A DNA stretch of 64,000 nucleotides from Oscillospiraceae bacterium (GTDB lineage: Bacteria > Bacillota > Clostridia > Oscillospirales > Oscillospiraceae): assembly GCA_910575265.1 (NCBI GenBank), contig CAJTEA010000005.1, positions 62,001 through 126,000 of the forward strand. The letters are read 5' to 3'. The notes beneath the pieces were generated by a model, which worked only from the letters and a program-made list of their open reading frames with translations, was not told the origin of the DNA and made no database searches. Positions 48,084 through 58,383 of the stretch are shown here, one piece after another. How positions within the stretch are numbered: the stretch's first letter is position 1; every line of letters begins with the position of its first letter. A program made the translations under genes and the position numbers.

Positions 48084-49277
48084 ATGAGCCGTATGGTCGG
48101 TACAGTATCCCGGGGCATCCGCACCCCAATTATCCGCAGCGGGGACGATCTGGTGGAGATCGTGACCAATTCTCTGCTGGAGGCCGCCTCGGAGGACGGC
48201 TTTGCCATCCGGGACCGGGACGTGGTGGCCATGACCGAGGCCATTGTGGCCCGGGCCCAGGGCAACTACGCCACCGTGGACGACATCGCCGCCGATGTCC
48301 GAACCAAGCTGGGCGGCGGGACGGTGGGGGTTATCTTCCCCATCCTCAGCCGCAACCGCTTTGCTATCTGCCTGCGGGGCATCGCCAAGGGGTGTAAGAA
48401 GATTGTTCTCATGCTCAGCTATCCCTCCGACGAGGTGGGCAACCACCTGGTCAGCCTGGATGCCGTGGACGAGAAGGGGGTGGACCCCTACAGGGATGTG
48501 CTCACCCTGAAGAAATACCGGGAGCTGTTCGGCTATGAGAAGCACCCCTTCACCGGCGTGGACTATGTGGCCTACTACCAGGAGCTGATCCAGGACTGTG
48601 GGGCCGAGGTGGAGATTATCTTCGCCAACAACCCCCGGGTCATCCTGCCCTACACGAAGAATGTGCTGTGCTGCGACATTCACACCCGCCAGCGCACCAA
48701 GCGCCTGCTGAAGTCCGCCGGAGCCGAGCGGGTCTTTGGTCTGGACGAGATTTTAAACGCCCCGGTCAACGGCAGCGGCCGCAACGAGAAATACGGCCTG
48801 CTGGGCTCCAACAAGTCCACCGAGGAGAAGGTAAAGCTGTTCCCCCGGGACTGCCAGGGTTTGGTGGAAGCCATCCAGAAGAAGCTGCTGGACAAAACCG
48901 GCAAGCGTGTGGAGGTCATGGTCTACGGCGATGGCGCGTTCAAGGACCCGGTGGGCAAGATTTGGGAGCTGGCTGACCCGGTGGTCTCCCCCGCCTACAC
49001 CTCCGGCCTGGAGGGCACCCCCAACGAGCTGAAGCTCAAGTATCTGGCGGACAACGACTTCGCCGACCTGTCCGGCGAGGCGCTGAAGGAGGCCATCAAG
49101 GACCGTATCCACAAGAAGGACGGGGACCTGGTGGGTCAGATGGTGTCGGAGGGCACCACCCCCCGCCGCCTGACGGACCTGATCGGCTCCCTGTGCGACC
49201 TGACCTCCGGCTCCGGCGACAAGGGTACCCCGGTGGTTTTCATCCAAGGCTATTTTGACAACTACACCACAGAATAA
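48084..49277 (+). CDS. Coenzyme F420-0:L-glutamate ligase-like protein (CofE superfamily)
   Basis: A 397-residue protein of the F420-0:gamma-glutamyl ligase fold. SRGIRTPIIRSGDDLVEIVTNSL begins the conserved N-terminal domain. IRDRDVVAMTEAIVARAQGNYATVDD and GVIFPILSRNRFAICLRGIA follow, and the C-terminal half carries GLLGSNKSTEEKVKLFPRD and YGDGAFKDPVGKIWELADP. Clostridia generally lack coenzyme F420, and no other F420 gene is nearby. This clostridial branch may therefore ligate glutamate or another amino acid to a different acceptor. A single-gene unit. Confidence 0.82.
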   Translation: MSRMVGTVSRGIRTPIIRSGDDLVEIVTNSLLEAASEDGFAIRDRDVVAMTEAIVARAQGNYATVDDIAADVRTKLGGGTVGVIFPILSRNRFAICLRGIAKGCKKIVLMLSYPSDEVGNHLVSLDAVDEKGVDPYRDVLTLKKYRELFGYEKHPFTGVDYVAYYQELIQDCGAEVEIIFANNPRVILPYTKNVLCCDIHTRQRTKRLLKSAGAERVFGLDEILNAPVNGSGRNEKYGLLGSNKSTEEKVKLFPRDCQGLVEAIQKKLLDKTGKRVEVMVYGDGAFKDPVGKIWELADPVVSPAYTSGLEGTPNELKLKYLADNDFADLSGEALKEAIKDRIHKKDGDLVGQMVSEGTTPRRLTDLIGSLCDLTSGSGDKGTPVVFIQGYFDNYTTE

Positions 49278-49283
49278 TCAAAA

Positions 49284-49310
49284 GGCACCGCCCGCGGCGG
49301 TGCCTTTTTA
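49284..49310 (+). terminator. Intrinsic terminator of the CofE-like gene
   Basis: GGCACCGCC, loop CGC, GGCGGTGCC, then TTTTTA. Confidence 0.8.
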
Positions 49311-49341
49311 GTCTGCCCAACGCGGGCATTCTCAGTTGGTT

Positions 49342-49857
49342 TCAGATCCGCGCCAGCCGCTGTTCCGGAATGTAGGGGCGCAGGGCAGGCACCCTGGGCA
49401 GAGCGAGCAGCAGCAGTTCGCCCAGGACCACGCAGGCGATCAACTCACCCAGCCCTACGGTGAGGGCGTTGAGAGCAAAGGCCGGAACAAAGCCGGGGCC
49501 GAAACCGGTCTCAAACCAGGCGATTTCCGCGCCCACAATCACCGCGTTGCAGAGCACCGGGGGCAGGGGAGCCAGCCAGCGGTTGGGCACGCGCTGGGTC
49601 ATCAAACAGGCAATCAGAGTAGCGGCGGAGCCGCACAGCACGTCCAGCGGATAGGGCGAGAACAGGTTGGCGATGACGCACCCCACAAACAGCCCCGGCG
49701 TGGCGGCGGGAAACAGAAAGGGCAGCACCGTCATCGCCTCGGCCACCCGCAGCTGTACGCCGCCATACTGGGGGACGGGCAGCGCCACCGTAAACACGGC
49801 GTACACCGCCGCGATGAGAGCGGCCAGGGTCAGGTCCCGAACGGTAAATTTGCGCAT
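49342..49857 (-). CDS. queT: QueT-family ECF transporter S component
   Basis: A 171-residue membrane protein with five to six helices, the substrate unit for uptake of queuosine precursors. VRDLTLAALIAAVYAVFTVAL, then YGGVQLRVAEAMTVLPFLFP and ATPGLFVGCVIANLFSPYPLDV are characteristic of QueT. The ribosome site GGAGG is seven bases from the ATG. A promoter and a leader of about 90 bases with three stable hairpins precede it. Ligand assignment is by family; no Q biosynthesis gene is in the window. Confidence 0.85.
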   Translation of the reverse strand: MRKFTVRDLTLAALIAAVYAVFTVALPVPQYGGVQLRVAEAMTVLPFLFPAATPGLFVGCVIANLFSPYPLDVLCGSAATLIACLMTQRVPNRWLAPLPPVLCNAVIVGAEIAWFETGFGPGFVPAFALNALTVGLGELIACVVLGELLLLALPRVPALRPYIPEQRLARI

Positions 49858-49949
49858 AAAAAAACCTCCATTTTCTTATTTAGAGAACGGCGGCGAACCG
49901 CCGAACGAACGCCGTTTCCGGCGCTTGGACGAGGTTTGGAGACTCGTCA
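49858..49949 (-). promoter_or_regulatory. Structured leader of queT, candidate riboswitch
   Basis: Three perfect hairpins in a row on the minus strand: GACGAG/CTCGTC (49928-49948), GCGCCG/CGGCGT-type (about 49909-49925) and CGGCGG/CCGCCG (49888-49903). AAACCTC, in the loop and 3' arm of the first hairpin, can pair with GAGGTTT of the queT ribosome site, which would exclude hairpin 1. I could not fit the preQ1-I consensus (no CACCC, no AAACUAA). The class is unassigned. Confidence 0.5.
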
Positions 49950-49955
49950 GGAGGT

Positions 49956-49984
49956 ATTATAGCACAGTGAGCCGGATTTGTCCA
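49956..49984 (-). promoter_or_regulatory. Promoter of queT
   Basis: On the minus strand TGGACA, 17 bases, TATAAT. Initiation is expected just before the first leader hairpin. Confidence 0.75.
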
Positions 49985-50017
49985 GTACGGATCACAGAAC
50001 GGGCACAGGCGTGGAGC

Positions 50018-50185
50018 TTACAGCTCCCGCCTGTTCGAGCGCCCCAAGAGGTAATCTGTGCTGACGTTGAAGAAGTCGGCCAGAAAGATCAGGCCGGCGA
50101 CGGTTGGGTAGGATTTATTGTATTCATAATCCTGATAGGTACGCGGTTTGACGCCACAAGCCTCCGCCATCTCCCGCTGTGTCAT
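50018..50185 (-). pseudogene. N-terminally damaged XRE-family regulator
   Basis: The readable frame from the only ATG gives 55 residues, MTQREMAEACGVKPRTYQDY to LLGRSNRREL, which is the second half of a Cro/CI-type helix-turn-helix protein. The same frame continues upstream as LRKERG, exactly what should precede MTQ in this family. It then runs into GDN/GGP-type sequence and a TAG with no start. The alternate frame upstream reads TEAQAEEIIE, so a frameshift near 50205 is likely. A short product from the internal ATG remains possible. Confidence 0.6.
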
Positions 50186-50249
50186 GCCCCGCTCTTTCCG
50201 CAGACCTCTATTATCTCTTCGGCCTGGGCCTCCGTCAAGAGGTTTTGCG

Positions 50250-50267
50250 GGCTATGAACCCATAGCC
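50250..50267. repeat. Hairpin after the DUF1576 gene
   Basis: GGCTATG, four bases, CATAGCC, immediately downstream of the last gene of the nusA-infB operon. No U-tract, so at best a weak terminator. Confidence 0.4.
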
Positions 50268-50269
50268 TG

Positions 50270-51637
50270 TCAGCCCTCCTCCTCCTTGATGGCGTGGGGG
50301 TCGGGGGGGATCACCGGGCGGTCGCCCTCCAGCTGGTCGAAGTAGTCCTCATCCTGGAGCACCGGCTTGCGGTGGCGGGCGATCGCCATAATGGTTGGGT
50401 ACAGAACGATGGCGATCAGTCCTCCGGAGAAGCCGTTGTTATACAGGTTCATCCCCGCCACGGGGGAGCCGGTGTACAGCACCACCGAGGAGTGGAGAAA
50501 CCCGGCCAGCACCCCGTAGAACCAGCCGAAATAGCCGGCGATGGGGGCCAGAGTGGTGCAGAACAGGCAGGCCAGCTGTACGGCGGGGTCAGTGAGGGAC
50601 CAGTCCATCACCACGCTGCCCAGAGCCACCCCGGCCATCACCGGCAGGATATTGAAGGCGTGCTTGCCAAAAGCGGAAAAGCCCATCACCGTCAGAATCC
50701 CTCCCACGGTGGGGCCGTTGAGCTCGCCGCCGGTGAGCAGGATGTAGGCCATACCGATCAGGCCGTTCACCCCGATGTTGATGACCACCGGGGCCGGGCC
50801 GAACATACGCAGGTAGTCGCTGGGAGCCCGTCCGCTGGTCTGGAGCAGCCGGCGGTAGCCCGCCCAGGCCGCCCAGACCGGCTTGCCGCTGAAAAACAGT
50901 CCTCCCAGAATGAGGAGCACACACAGGGTAACCAGTATAAACCCAAAGTGCGGACTGTAGCCCTCCGCCCAGCGGTAATAGGTGGTGGGGTCCGCCCCCA
51001 GAGAGGCCATCAGCGGCACGCACACCATAGCCACCAGCCCGCAGGCAAAGCCCACATTGTACAGGTTCATTCCGTTTTGGATGCGGTAGGTATAAGCGGC
51101 CAGGGGCGGCATAATAAAGCCAATGACCAACCCCACCAGCACCCCCTCAATGGGTCCGCCCCAGCCGTTGTCCAGGGCGATGTAGCTGACAATGGGGGCC
51201 AAGGCGGTGGCCATCAGTCCGATTCCGATGTTGCCCGCCGCTGGCAGGCGGCGGGCCTTGGTGTACAGCCAGGTTCCGGCTAGAATGGGCCAGATATTCA
51301 CAAAGTTCTTGCCAAACAGGGAGAAGCCGGACATCAGACCGAGCTCCACCAGGGTCATACCGTTGAGGGTATCCCGGGCGGCGTAGAGCACGCACACCGT
51401 AATGGCGGTGACAATGGCGGAGTTCACCAGCGCCGCCCCCGGTCCGGCCACCAGAACGTAATCGGTAATCAGCGCGTCCTCCGTGGTGACAATGGTATAC
51501 AGCCCCCGCAGAATATTTACGGGGGTATCTATCACAAAGCCGGCCAGAGCCAGCAGAATCGCGTAGGCCCACAGATAAGGGAACATTTTGTCATACCGGG
51601 CCTGATGCTCATGGTGCAGCAGGTGAAACACTCCCAT
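50270..51637 (-). CDS. DUF1576 polytopic membrane protein with internal duplication
   Basis: A 455-residue membrane protein with about a dozen hydrophobic segments. Two halves repeat: NGMTLVELGLMSGFSLFGKN with NGPTVGGILTVMGFSAFGKH, and GMNLYNVGFACGLVAMV with GMNLYNNGFSGGLIAIV. Each repeat set carries a conserved F-G-K and a G-M-N-L-Y-N motif, suggesting a two-fold pseudo-symmetric transporter or channel. No substrate is known for DUF1576. It follows ribF by six bases, so it is the last gene of the rimP-nusA-infB operon. A flavin or vitamin link is conceivable but unproven. Confidence 0.78.
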   Translation of the reverse strand: MGVFHLLHHEHQARYDKMFPYLWAYAILLALAGFVIDTPVNILRGLYTIVTTEDALITDYVLVAGPGAALVNSAIVTAITVCVLYAARDTLNGMTLVELGLMSGFSLFGKNFVNIWPILAGTWLYTKARRLPAAGNIGIGLMATALAPIVSYIALDNGWGGPIEGVLVGLVIGFIMPPLAAYTYRIQNGMNLYNVGFACGLVAMVCVPLMASLGADPTTYYRWAEGYSPHFGFILVTLCVLLILGGLFFSGKPVWAAWAGYRRLLQTSGRAPSDYLRMFGPAPVVINIGVNGLIGMAYILLTGGELNGPTVGGILTVMGFSAFGKHAFNILPVMAGVALGSVVMDWSLTDPAVQLACLFCTTLAPIAGYFGWFYGVLAGFLHSSVVLYTGSPVAGMNLYNNGFSGGLIAIVLYPTIMAIARHRKPVLQDEDYFDQLEGDRPVIPPDPHAIKEEEG

Positions 51638-51643
51638 TGGCGG

Positions 51644-52546
51644 TCACACTCCCTTAAAATACTCCCGCGTCCGCTCCGCGTCTTTCCGAATCTCCTCCGC
51701 CAGCGCCTCCAGGTCGGGGAACTTCCGCTCCCCCCGCAGCCGCCGGAAGAACTCCACGCGCACCGGATGACTGTACAGATCGCCCTGGAAATCCAGAATA
51801 AAGCCCTCCACCGTGACCCGGCCGTCGTTGTCAGCTACAGTAGGGCGGACCCCCACGTTGGTGACGGCGGCACGGCACTGGCCGTCAAACCACACCCGGG
51901 TGGCATAGACCCCGAAGGCGGGGACAATCACCCGGTCTGGAATCCAAAGATTCACCGTAGGAAAGCCCAGGGCGGAGTGACCGATCCCCTTGCCGCGGCC
52001 CACTGGCTGAGTGAGAATATGGGGATGGCCCAAAAACTCCGCCGCCCGCTCCATCTCCCCCTGGGCCACCAGATCACGGATGTAGGTGGAGGAGATGGTA
52101 ATGCCGTCCCGCTCCACCTTTTGGATGATGTCGCAGCCCAGGCCCAGTTCCCGGCATTTAACCTTGAGCCGTTCCGGATTGCCCTTGCCCATGTAACCAA
52201 AGTGGAAGTCGTGCCCGGCCACCACATGGACCACGCCCAGCTCCTCCGCCAGGTACTTCTGGACAAAGTCCTCCCAGTCCATCCGCTGCATGGTGTCAAA
52301 GGGGGCCACTACCACCTCCTGAATACCATAGCACTGGCGCATCAGCAGGATACGGTCCTCCACGGTGCTCAGCAGCGGAACGTCCCGCCCGGTAATGACG
52401 GCGGTGGGGCTGCGGTCAAAGGTGAAGGCGCAGGGAACGGCCTCCAGCCACCGGGCCGCCTCCTTCACCGCCTGGAGCAGCGCTCCGTGGCCCAGATGCA
52501 CTCCGTCGAAAAAGCCCAGGGCGATTACTCTGCGTTGTTTCTCCAT
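51644..52546 (-). CDS. ribF: Bifunctional riboflavin kinase / FAD synthetase
   Basis: A 300-residue enzyme making FMN and then FAD from riboflavin. The N-terminal nucleotidyltransferase has ALGFFDGVHLGHGALL (about 9-24) and VVAGHDFHFGYMGKGN. The C-terminal flavokinase domain has GIGHSALGFPTVNLWIPD and GVYATRVWFDGQCRAAVTNVGVRPT. Complete and of normal length. It follows truB, the usual order in this operon. Confidence 0.95.
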   Translation of the reverse strand: MEKQRRVIALGFFDGVHLGHGALLQAVKEAARWLEAVPCAFTFDRSPTAVITGRDVPLLSTVEDRILLMRQCYGIQEVVVAPFDTMQRMDWEDFVQKYLAEELGVVHVVAGHDFHFGYMGKGNPERLKVKCRELGLGCDIIQKVERDGITISSTYIRDLVAQGEMERAAEFLGHPHILTQPVGRGKGIGHSALGFPTVNLWIPDRVIVPAFGVYATRVWFDGQCRAAVTNVGVRPTVADNDGRVTVEGFILDFQGDLYSHPVRVEFFRRLRGERKFPDLEALAEEIRKDAERTREYFKGV

Positions 52547-52552
52547 CGGATA

Positions 52553-53422
52553 TTACACCTCAAAAAAGCTCTTGATGGTGGACAGCTTGCCGTTCCGGCA
52601 CCGGCACAGGGCCAAAAACTCGCCGCCGATCGCATAGGTCCGGTACTCCCCGGAGTCCAGGTGGGGCAGTACGGAGATCATGCCGTTTCGCACCATCTTC
52701 TCCGTGATCCTGTCCACAACCAGCCTCTTTCGGTCCTGGAACATGCTGTCCACCGGCATCAACAGCTCGGCGGGGTCGGAAGCGCTCTGGACCTCCTCTA
52801 TGGCGCGGGTATCTCGCAGTGTAAAACCAGCCGCCATGGTCCGCCGCAGAGAGGCCATGCACCCCCCGCAGCCCAGAGCTTGACCGATGTCGTGACAGAG
52901 CGTGCGGATGTAGGTGCCCTTGGAGCAGCGTGCTCGAATCGTGTAAAGGTCCTTCCCTTGCTGTTCCAGTATTTCCAGCTCTTTTATTGTCACCGGCCTG
53001 GCAGGCCGTTCCACTTCACGGCCCTTGCGGGCCAGCTCATAGAGCTTTTTGCCGTTAATTTTGATTGCCGAGTACATAGGGGGGATCTGTTCGATGTCCC
53101 CGGTGAACCGCATCAGCACAGCCCGGAGCCGCTCCTCTGTTACATCAACGTCACGTTCCTCCAGAACCTCGCCGGAGGTATCCTGGGTGTTCGTGATAAC
53201 GCCCAGTTTTAACCCGGCAATATACTCCTTGTCGGACTTCTCCGCGAACTCCACCGCCCGGGTGGCCCGGCCCACAAACACCGGCAGCACCCCTGTGGCC
53301 ATCGGGTCCAGAGTGCCGCCGTGGCCGATCCGTTTCACCTGGAAAATGCCCCGCAGCTTGGCGCACACATCCATGGAGGTCCAGCCGGCGGGCTTATCTA
53401 TAATCAAAATTCCACTAGCCAT
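52553..53422 (-). CDS. truB: tRNA pseudouridine(55) synthase
   Basis: A 289-residue enzyme that makes pseudouridine 55 in the T-loop of tRNAs. The catalytic Asp is at 39 in RIGHGGTLDPMATGVLPV. KRYLA-type text appears as SDKEYIAGLKLGVITNTQDTSG, then IPPMYSAIKINGKKLYELARKG and RCSKGTYIRTLCHDIG. A C-terminal PUA-like portion ends the protein. The ATG lies within the end of the nrnA gene. Confidence 0.95.
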   Translation of the reverse strand: MASGILIIDKPAGWTSMDVCAKLRGIFQVKRIGHGGTLDPMATGVLPVFVGRATRAVEFAEKSDKEYIAGLKLGVITNTQDTSGEVLEERDVDVTEERLRAVLMRFTGDIEQIPPMYSAIKINGKKLYELARKGREVERPARPVTIKELEILEQQGKDLYTIRARCSKGTYIRTLCHDIGQALGCGGCMASLRRTMAAGFTLRDTRAIEEVQSASDPAELLMPVDSMFQDRKRLVVDRITEKMVRNGMISVLPHLDSGEYRTYAIGGEFLALCRCRNGKLSTIKSFFEV

Positions 53423-54365
53423 TCCGCACCTGCTCAATCGCGTCGATCACCCGCTGACGGACCTCCTCCATGGAGCCCTCCACCATCGCTCCGGCGGCGG
53501 CGGCGTGACCTCCGCCCCCCAGCAGGGCGCAGACCCTGCTGGCGTTCAGGTCTCCGGGGTCGGTCCGAAGGGAAATCTTGATCTCGTTGTCACAGTGGTT
53601 CTCCTTGAGGGTAACGCCGGTGCGCACCCCGTCGATCTGGCCCACAAAGGCGGAGATATCGTCCATGTCCCGCTCGTCCGCCCCCACCTTCCGGATCATC
53701 TCCTGGGTGAGAAAAACCAGGGCGGTCTGTCCCCCGTCCCGCAGCTCCAGGCCGGCGGTGAGCATGCTCTCCAGCTGGAGTCGCTTGAGGGTCTTACCCC
53801 GGAAGTGGCGGCGGTTCACCGGGTAGGGGTCAAAGCCGCTGTCCATCAGAGCCGCCGCCGCCCGGTGTGCCTCGGCGTCAGTGTTGCTGTACTGAAAGCA
53901 GCCGCAGTCGGTGGACAGGGCCACATAGAGCACCTCCCCGATCTCCGGGGTAATCTGGGCGAACCGCGCCACAATCTCATATACGATCTGTCCACAGGCC
54001 GCTTTGGCCGTGTCCAGGCAGGTTTCTCTGGCGTAGAACTCCTGACTGGGGTGGTGGTCGATGGTCAGGTCCACCCGGTCCCCGTAGGGCTTGGCGTTGT
54101 CTGGGAACAGCCCCAGGGCGGCGATGTCCACCGCCGTCACCGTGTCGGGAACAAAGTCCGCCGGGGCGGTCAGCCCTTTCAGGTAGGGGGCAAACAGGGA
54201 GTTGGCCCCGTCGTTTTCCAGCACATAGGCCGTCTTGCCGATCTGCCGCAGAGCGCGGCACAGCCCGGCGGCGCAGCCGATGGTGTCCCCGTCGGGGCGC
54301 ATGTGGGTTAAAATCAAAAATTTGTCCCGGGATGTGAGAAACTGGGCCGCTTCCTGGGTAGTCAT
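53415..54365 (-). CDS. nrnA: DHH-family phosphoesterase (NrnA-like)
   Basis: A 316-residue protein related to Bacillus NrnA, which degrades short oligonucleotides and dephosphorylates pAp. Metal motifs are LTHMRPDGDTIGCAAGL, DIAALG, LTIDHHPSQEF (the DHH) and TDCGCFQYSNT. The DHHA1 domain ends with LLGGGGHAAAAGAMVEG. It lies between rbfA and truB, the conserved place in Firmicutes. Confidence 0.92.
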   Translation of the reverse strand: MTTQEAAQFLTSRDKFLILTHMRPDGDTIGCAAGLCRALRQIGKTAYVLENDGANSLFAPYLKGLTAPADFVPDTVTAVDIAALGLFPDNAKPYGDRVDLTIDHHPSQEFYARETCLDTAKAACGQIVYEIVARFAQITPEIGEVLYVALSTDCGCFQYSNTDAEAHRAAAALMDSGFDPYPVNRRHFRGKTLKRLQLESMLTAGLELRDGGQTALVFLTQEMIRKVGADERDMDDISAFVGQIDGVRTGVTLKENHCDNEIKISLRTDPGDLNASRVCALLGGGGHAAAAGAMVEGSMEEVRQRVIDAIEQVRNG

Positions 54366-54368
54366 GGC

Positions 54369-54755
54369 TTATTCCTCCTCCAAAATGATATGCTCGTTGG
54401 CCGGATTAGCGGGCTTGACCACCTCCGGATCGCGCAGCATATCCAGAATATGGGCTCCCTTGGCCATGGAATCGTCCTGATAGAAGGTGAGTTCGGGAGT
54501 ATTGCGCAGGTTCAGCGCCCGGCCCAGCTCCCGCCGCAGATACCCGGCGGCGGATTTCAGGCCCTTGAGAACCTGAGCGCTGTCCTCCTTTTCCAGAACT
54601 GAGATATAGACCTTGGCGAATTTCAGGTCCTGGGTCACGTCCACCGCCGTCACCGAGATCATCCCGGTCACCCGGGGGTCCTTCACCGTAGGAATGAGGA
54701 CGGCCAGCTCCCGCTGGACCTCCTCGTTGATGCGTCCGATTCGATTGCTTGCCAT
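54369..54755 (-). CDS. rbfA: 30S ribosome-binding factor RbfA
   Basis: A 128-residue KH-fold protein needed for late 30S assembly and 16S 5'-end processing. Typical sequence: SNRIGRINEEVQRELAVLI, VTGMISVTAVDVTQDLKFAKVYISVL and the C-terminal ELTFYQDDSMAKGAHILDML. The ATG at 54755 has AAGGAG ahead. The frame is open further upstream without signals. Confidence 0.94.
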   Translation of the reverse strand: MASNRIGRINEEVQRELAVLIPTVKDPRVTGMISVTAVDVTQDLKFAKVYISVLEKEDSAQVLKGLKSAAGYLRRELGRALNLRNTPELTFYQDDSMAKGAHILDMLRDPEVVKPANPANEHIILEEE

Positions 54756-54766
54756 TGCGTTTCTCC

Positions 54767-55105
54767 TTATATCGTGATGATAAAACAGATCTCCTCCGCG
54801 GTCATAAATTGTTCCAGCGCTTCCTGGTCGAAGTCCGCCAGCCGGCCTCGAAAGCGGGGCGGGCATTTTTTGTTGAGGTCGCCGCTGAGCCACACGCTCC
54901 ACAGCTCCAGCGTCTCGCCCTGTGTAAAGTTTGCCTCCAGAAAGCTCCGCAGATTCTTCCGATCTGCTTTCTCCCGCTCCAGCGTAATTCCATACCTGAA
55001 GGGCTTCATGGGGTAGCCCAGCTCCTCCACCGCCCGGCGGTAGTAGCTTAGCTCCTCCAGCCCGGGCAGCTCCTTTTCGGCGGCCAATAGATAGACACGG
55101 CTCAC
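54767..55105 (-). CDS. Unknown 112-residue protein between infB and rbfA
   Basis: Begins MSRVYLLAAEKELPGLEELS and contains FRYGITLEREKADRKNLRSF and ETLELWSVWLSGDLNKKCP. Mixed alpha/beta, soluble, no cysteine cluster (one Cys-Pro pair) and no membrane segment. I do not recognise the family. It stands where other Firmicutes have nothing or a short spacer, in the same direction and tightly packed with rbfA. A role in translation, or simply co-expression, is possible. Confidence 0.75.
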   Translation of the reverse strand: MSRVYLLAAEKELPGLEELSYYRRAVEELGYPMKPFRYGITLEREKADRKNLRSFLEANFTQGETLELWSVWLSGDLNKKCPPRFRGRLADFDQEALEQFMTAEEICFIITI

Positions 55106-55167
55106 AGCGGACTCTCCTCACATGCAAAGCGGGACGGGCGAAAACGCCCGCCCCGTTGGCTTAGTTC

Positions 55168-57543
<2,376 letters not shown>

Positions 57544-57559
57544 GAACGCACCTCGATTC

Positions 57560-58093
57560 TCAGGAGTGCCGGAGCTTGCCGGTCAGCCGGCGGCCTCCGG
57601 GGCCGCTTTTCGGATTCTTGTCCCGCCGGGGCGGGGGAGCCTCCTCCCTGGGCGGCGGAGCCCAAGGCTTTCGCTTGCCCTGGCGAAGGTTCTTCTCATG
57701 CTGCCGCCGCTCCTTCTGCCGCTGGATCACCCGGTCCGCCTTCTCCCGCAGCCGCCGGGCGGCGGGGCCGTATTTGTCCGGATCCCGGGCGGCCAGCTTT
57801 TCCACCGCGGAGGCGGCGAAGCCCGCGTCGGTGAGGGCCAGCATGGCGCAGGAGGACCGGCCCAGGACAGAACCCAGAGCGGCCTTGTCAAAGGGGGTCT
57901 CCAGCCACAGGACATTCCCCGCCTCGCCGAAGTGGGCGGCCCGGCGGCGGGTATTGGGGGCGGCGTCCGCGGCCAGCAGCACCAGCCGCGCCTGGCGGGC
58001 CCGGCAGGCCGCGCCCACCGGTTCCTCGCCGATCTCCAGCCGGCCGGCCTTCCTGGCCAGCCCCAGCAGATGGAGGACAGGATCACTGGGCAT
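57560..58093 (-). CDS. ylxQ: L7Ae-family RNA-binding protein YlxQ with long basic tail
   Basis: The first ~100 residues form an L7Ae/L30e fold: [35 protein letters not shown] and [23 protein letters not shown]. From about residue 115 a tail rich in Arg, Lys and Pro runs to residue 177 ([17 protein letters not shown], then [13 protein letters not shown]). Ordinary YlxQ is about 100 residues, so the tail is an extension, probably RNA-binding. Position between rnpM and infB is canonical. Confidence 0.88.
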   Translation of the reverse strand: MPSDPVLHLLGLARKAGRLEIGEEPVGAACRARQARLVLLAADAAPNTRRRAAHFGEAGNVLWLETPFDKAALGSVLGRSSCAMLALTDAGFAASAVEKLAARDPDKYGPAARRLREKADRVIQRQKERRQHEKNLRQGKRKPWAPPPREEAPPPRRDKNPKSGPGGRRLTGKLRHS

Positions 58094-58361
58094 CGGGCTC
58101 CACCTCCTTCATCTGCTCTTCCAGCCCCTCCCAAACCTCGGGAGGCAGCGGGGCGGAAAAGGCCCGCTCCAGCCCCCGGGACTTCCGGGCCCGCTTCAAG
58201 CACTCCGGATTGGGGCACACATAAGCTCCCCGGCCGGGCAGCTTACCCTTGAAGTCCAGGGACACCTGGCCCTCCGGAGACTTCACCACCCGGATCAGCG
58301 ACTTCTTTTCTTTCATCTCCCGGCAGCCAACGCATTGGCGCATAGGTATCTTTTTGGGCAA
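58083..58361 (-). CDS. rnpM: YlxR/RnpM-family RNA-binding protein
   Basis: A 92-residue protein; relatives bind RNase P RNA and modulate it. The signature PMRQCVGCREMKEKKSLIRVV is followed by GRGAYVCPNPECLKRARKSRGLERAF. I chose a TTG at 58361, because GGAGAGAGAGCC stands just before it and the product then has family length. An ATG six codons further in (MRQCVGC) is the alternative. The frame extends upstream into nusA without support. Confidence 0.88.
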   Translation of the reverse strand: MPKKIPMRQCVGCREMKEKKSLIRVVKSPEGQVSLDFKGKLPGRGAYVCPNPECLKRARKSRGLERAFSAPLPPEVWEGLEEQMKEVEPDAQ

Positions 58362-58383
58362 GGCTCTCTCTCCTTTTGGGGTC

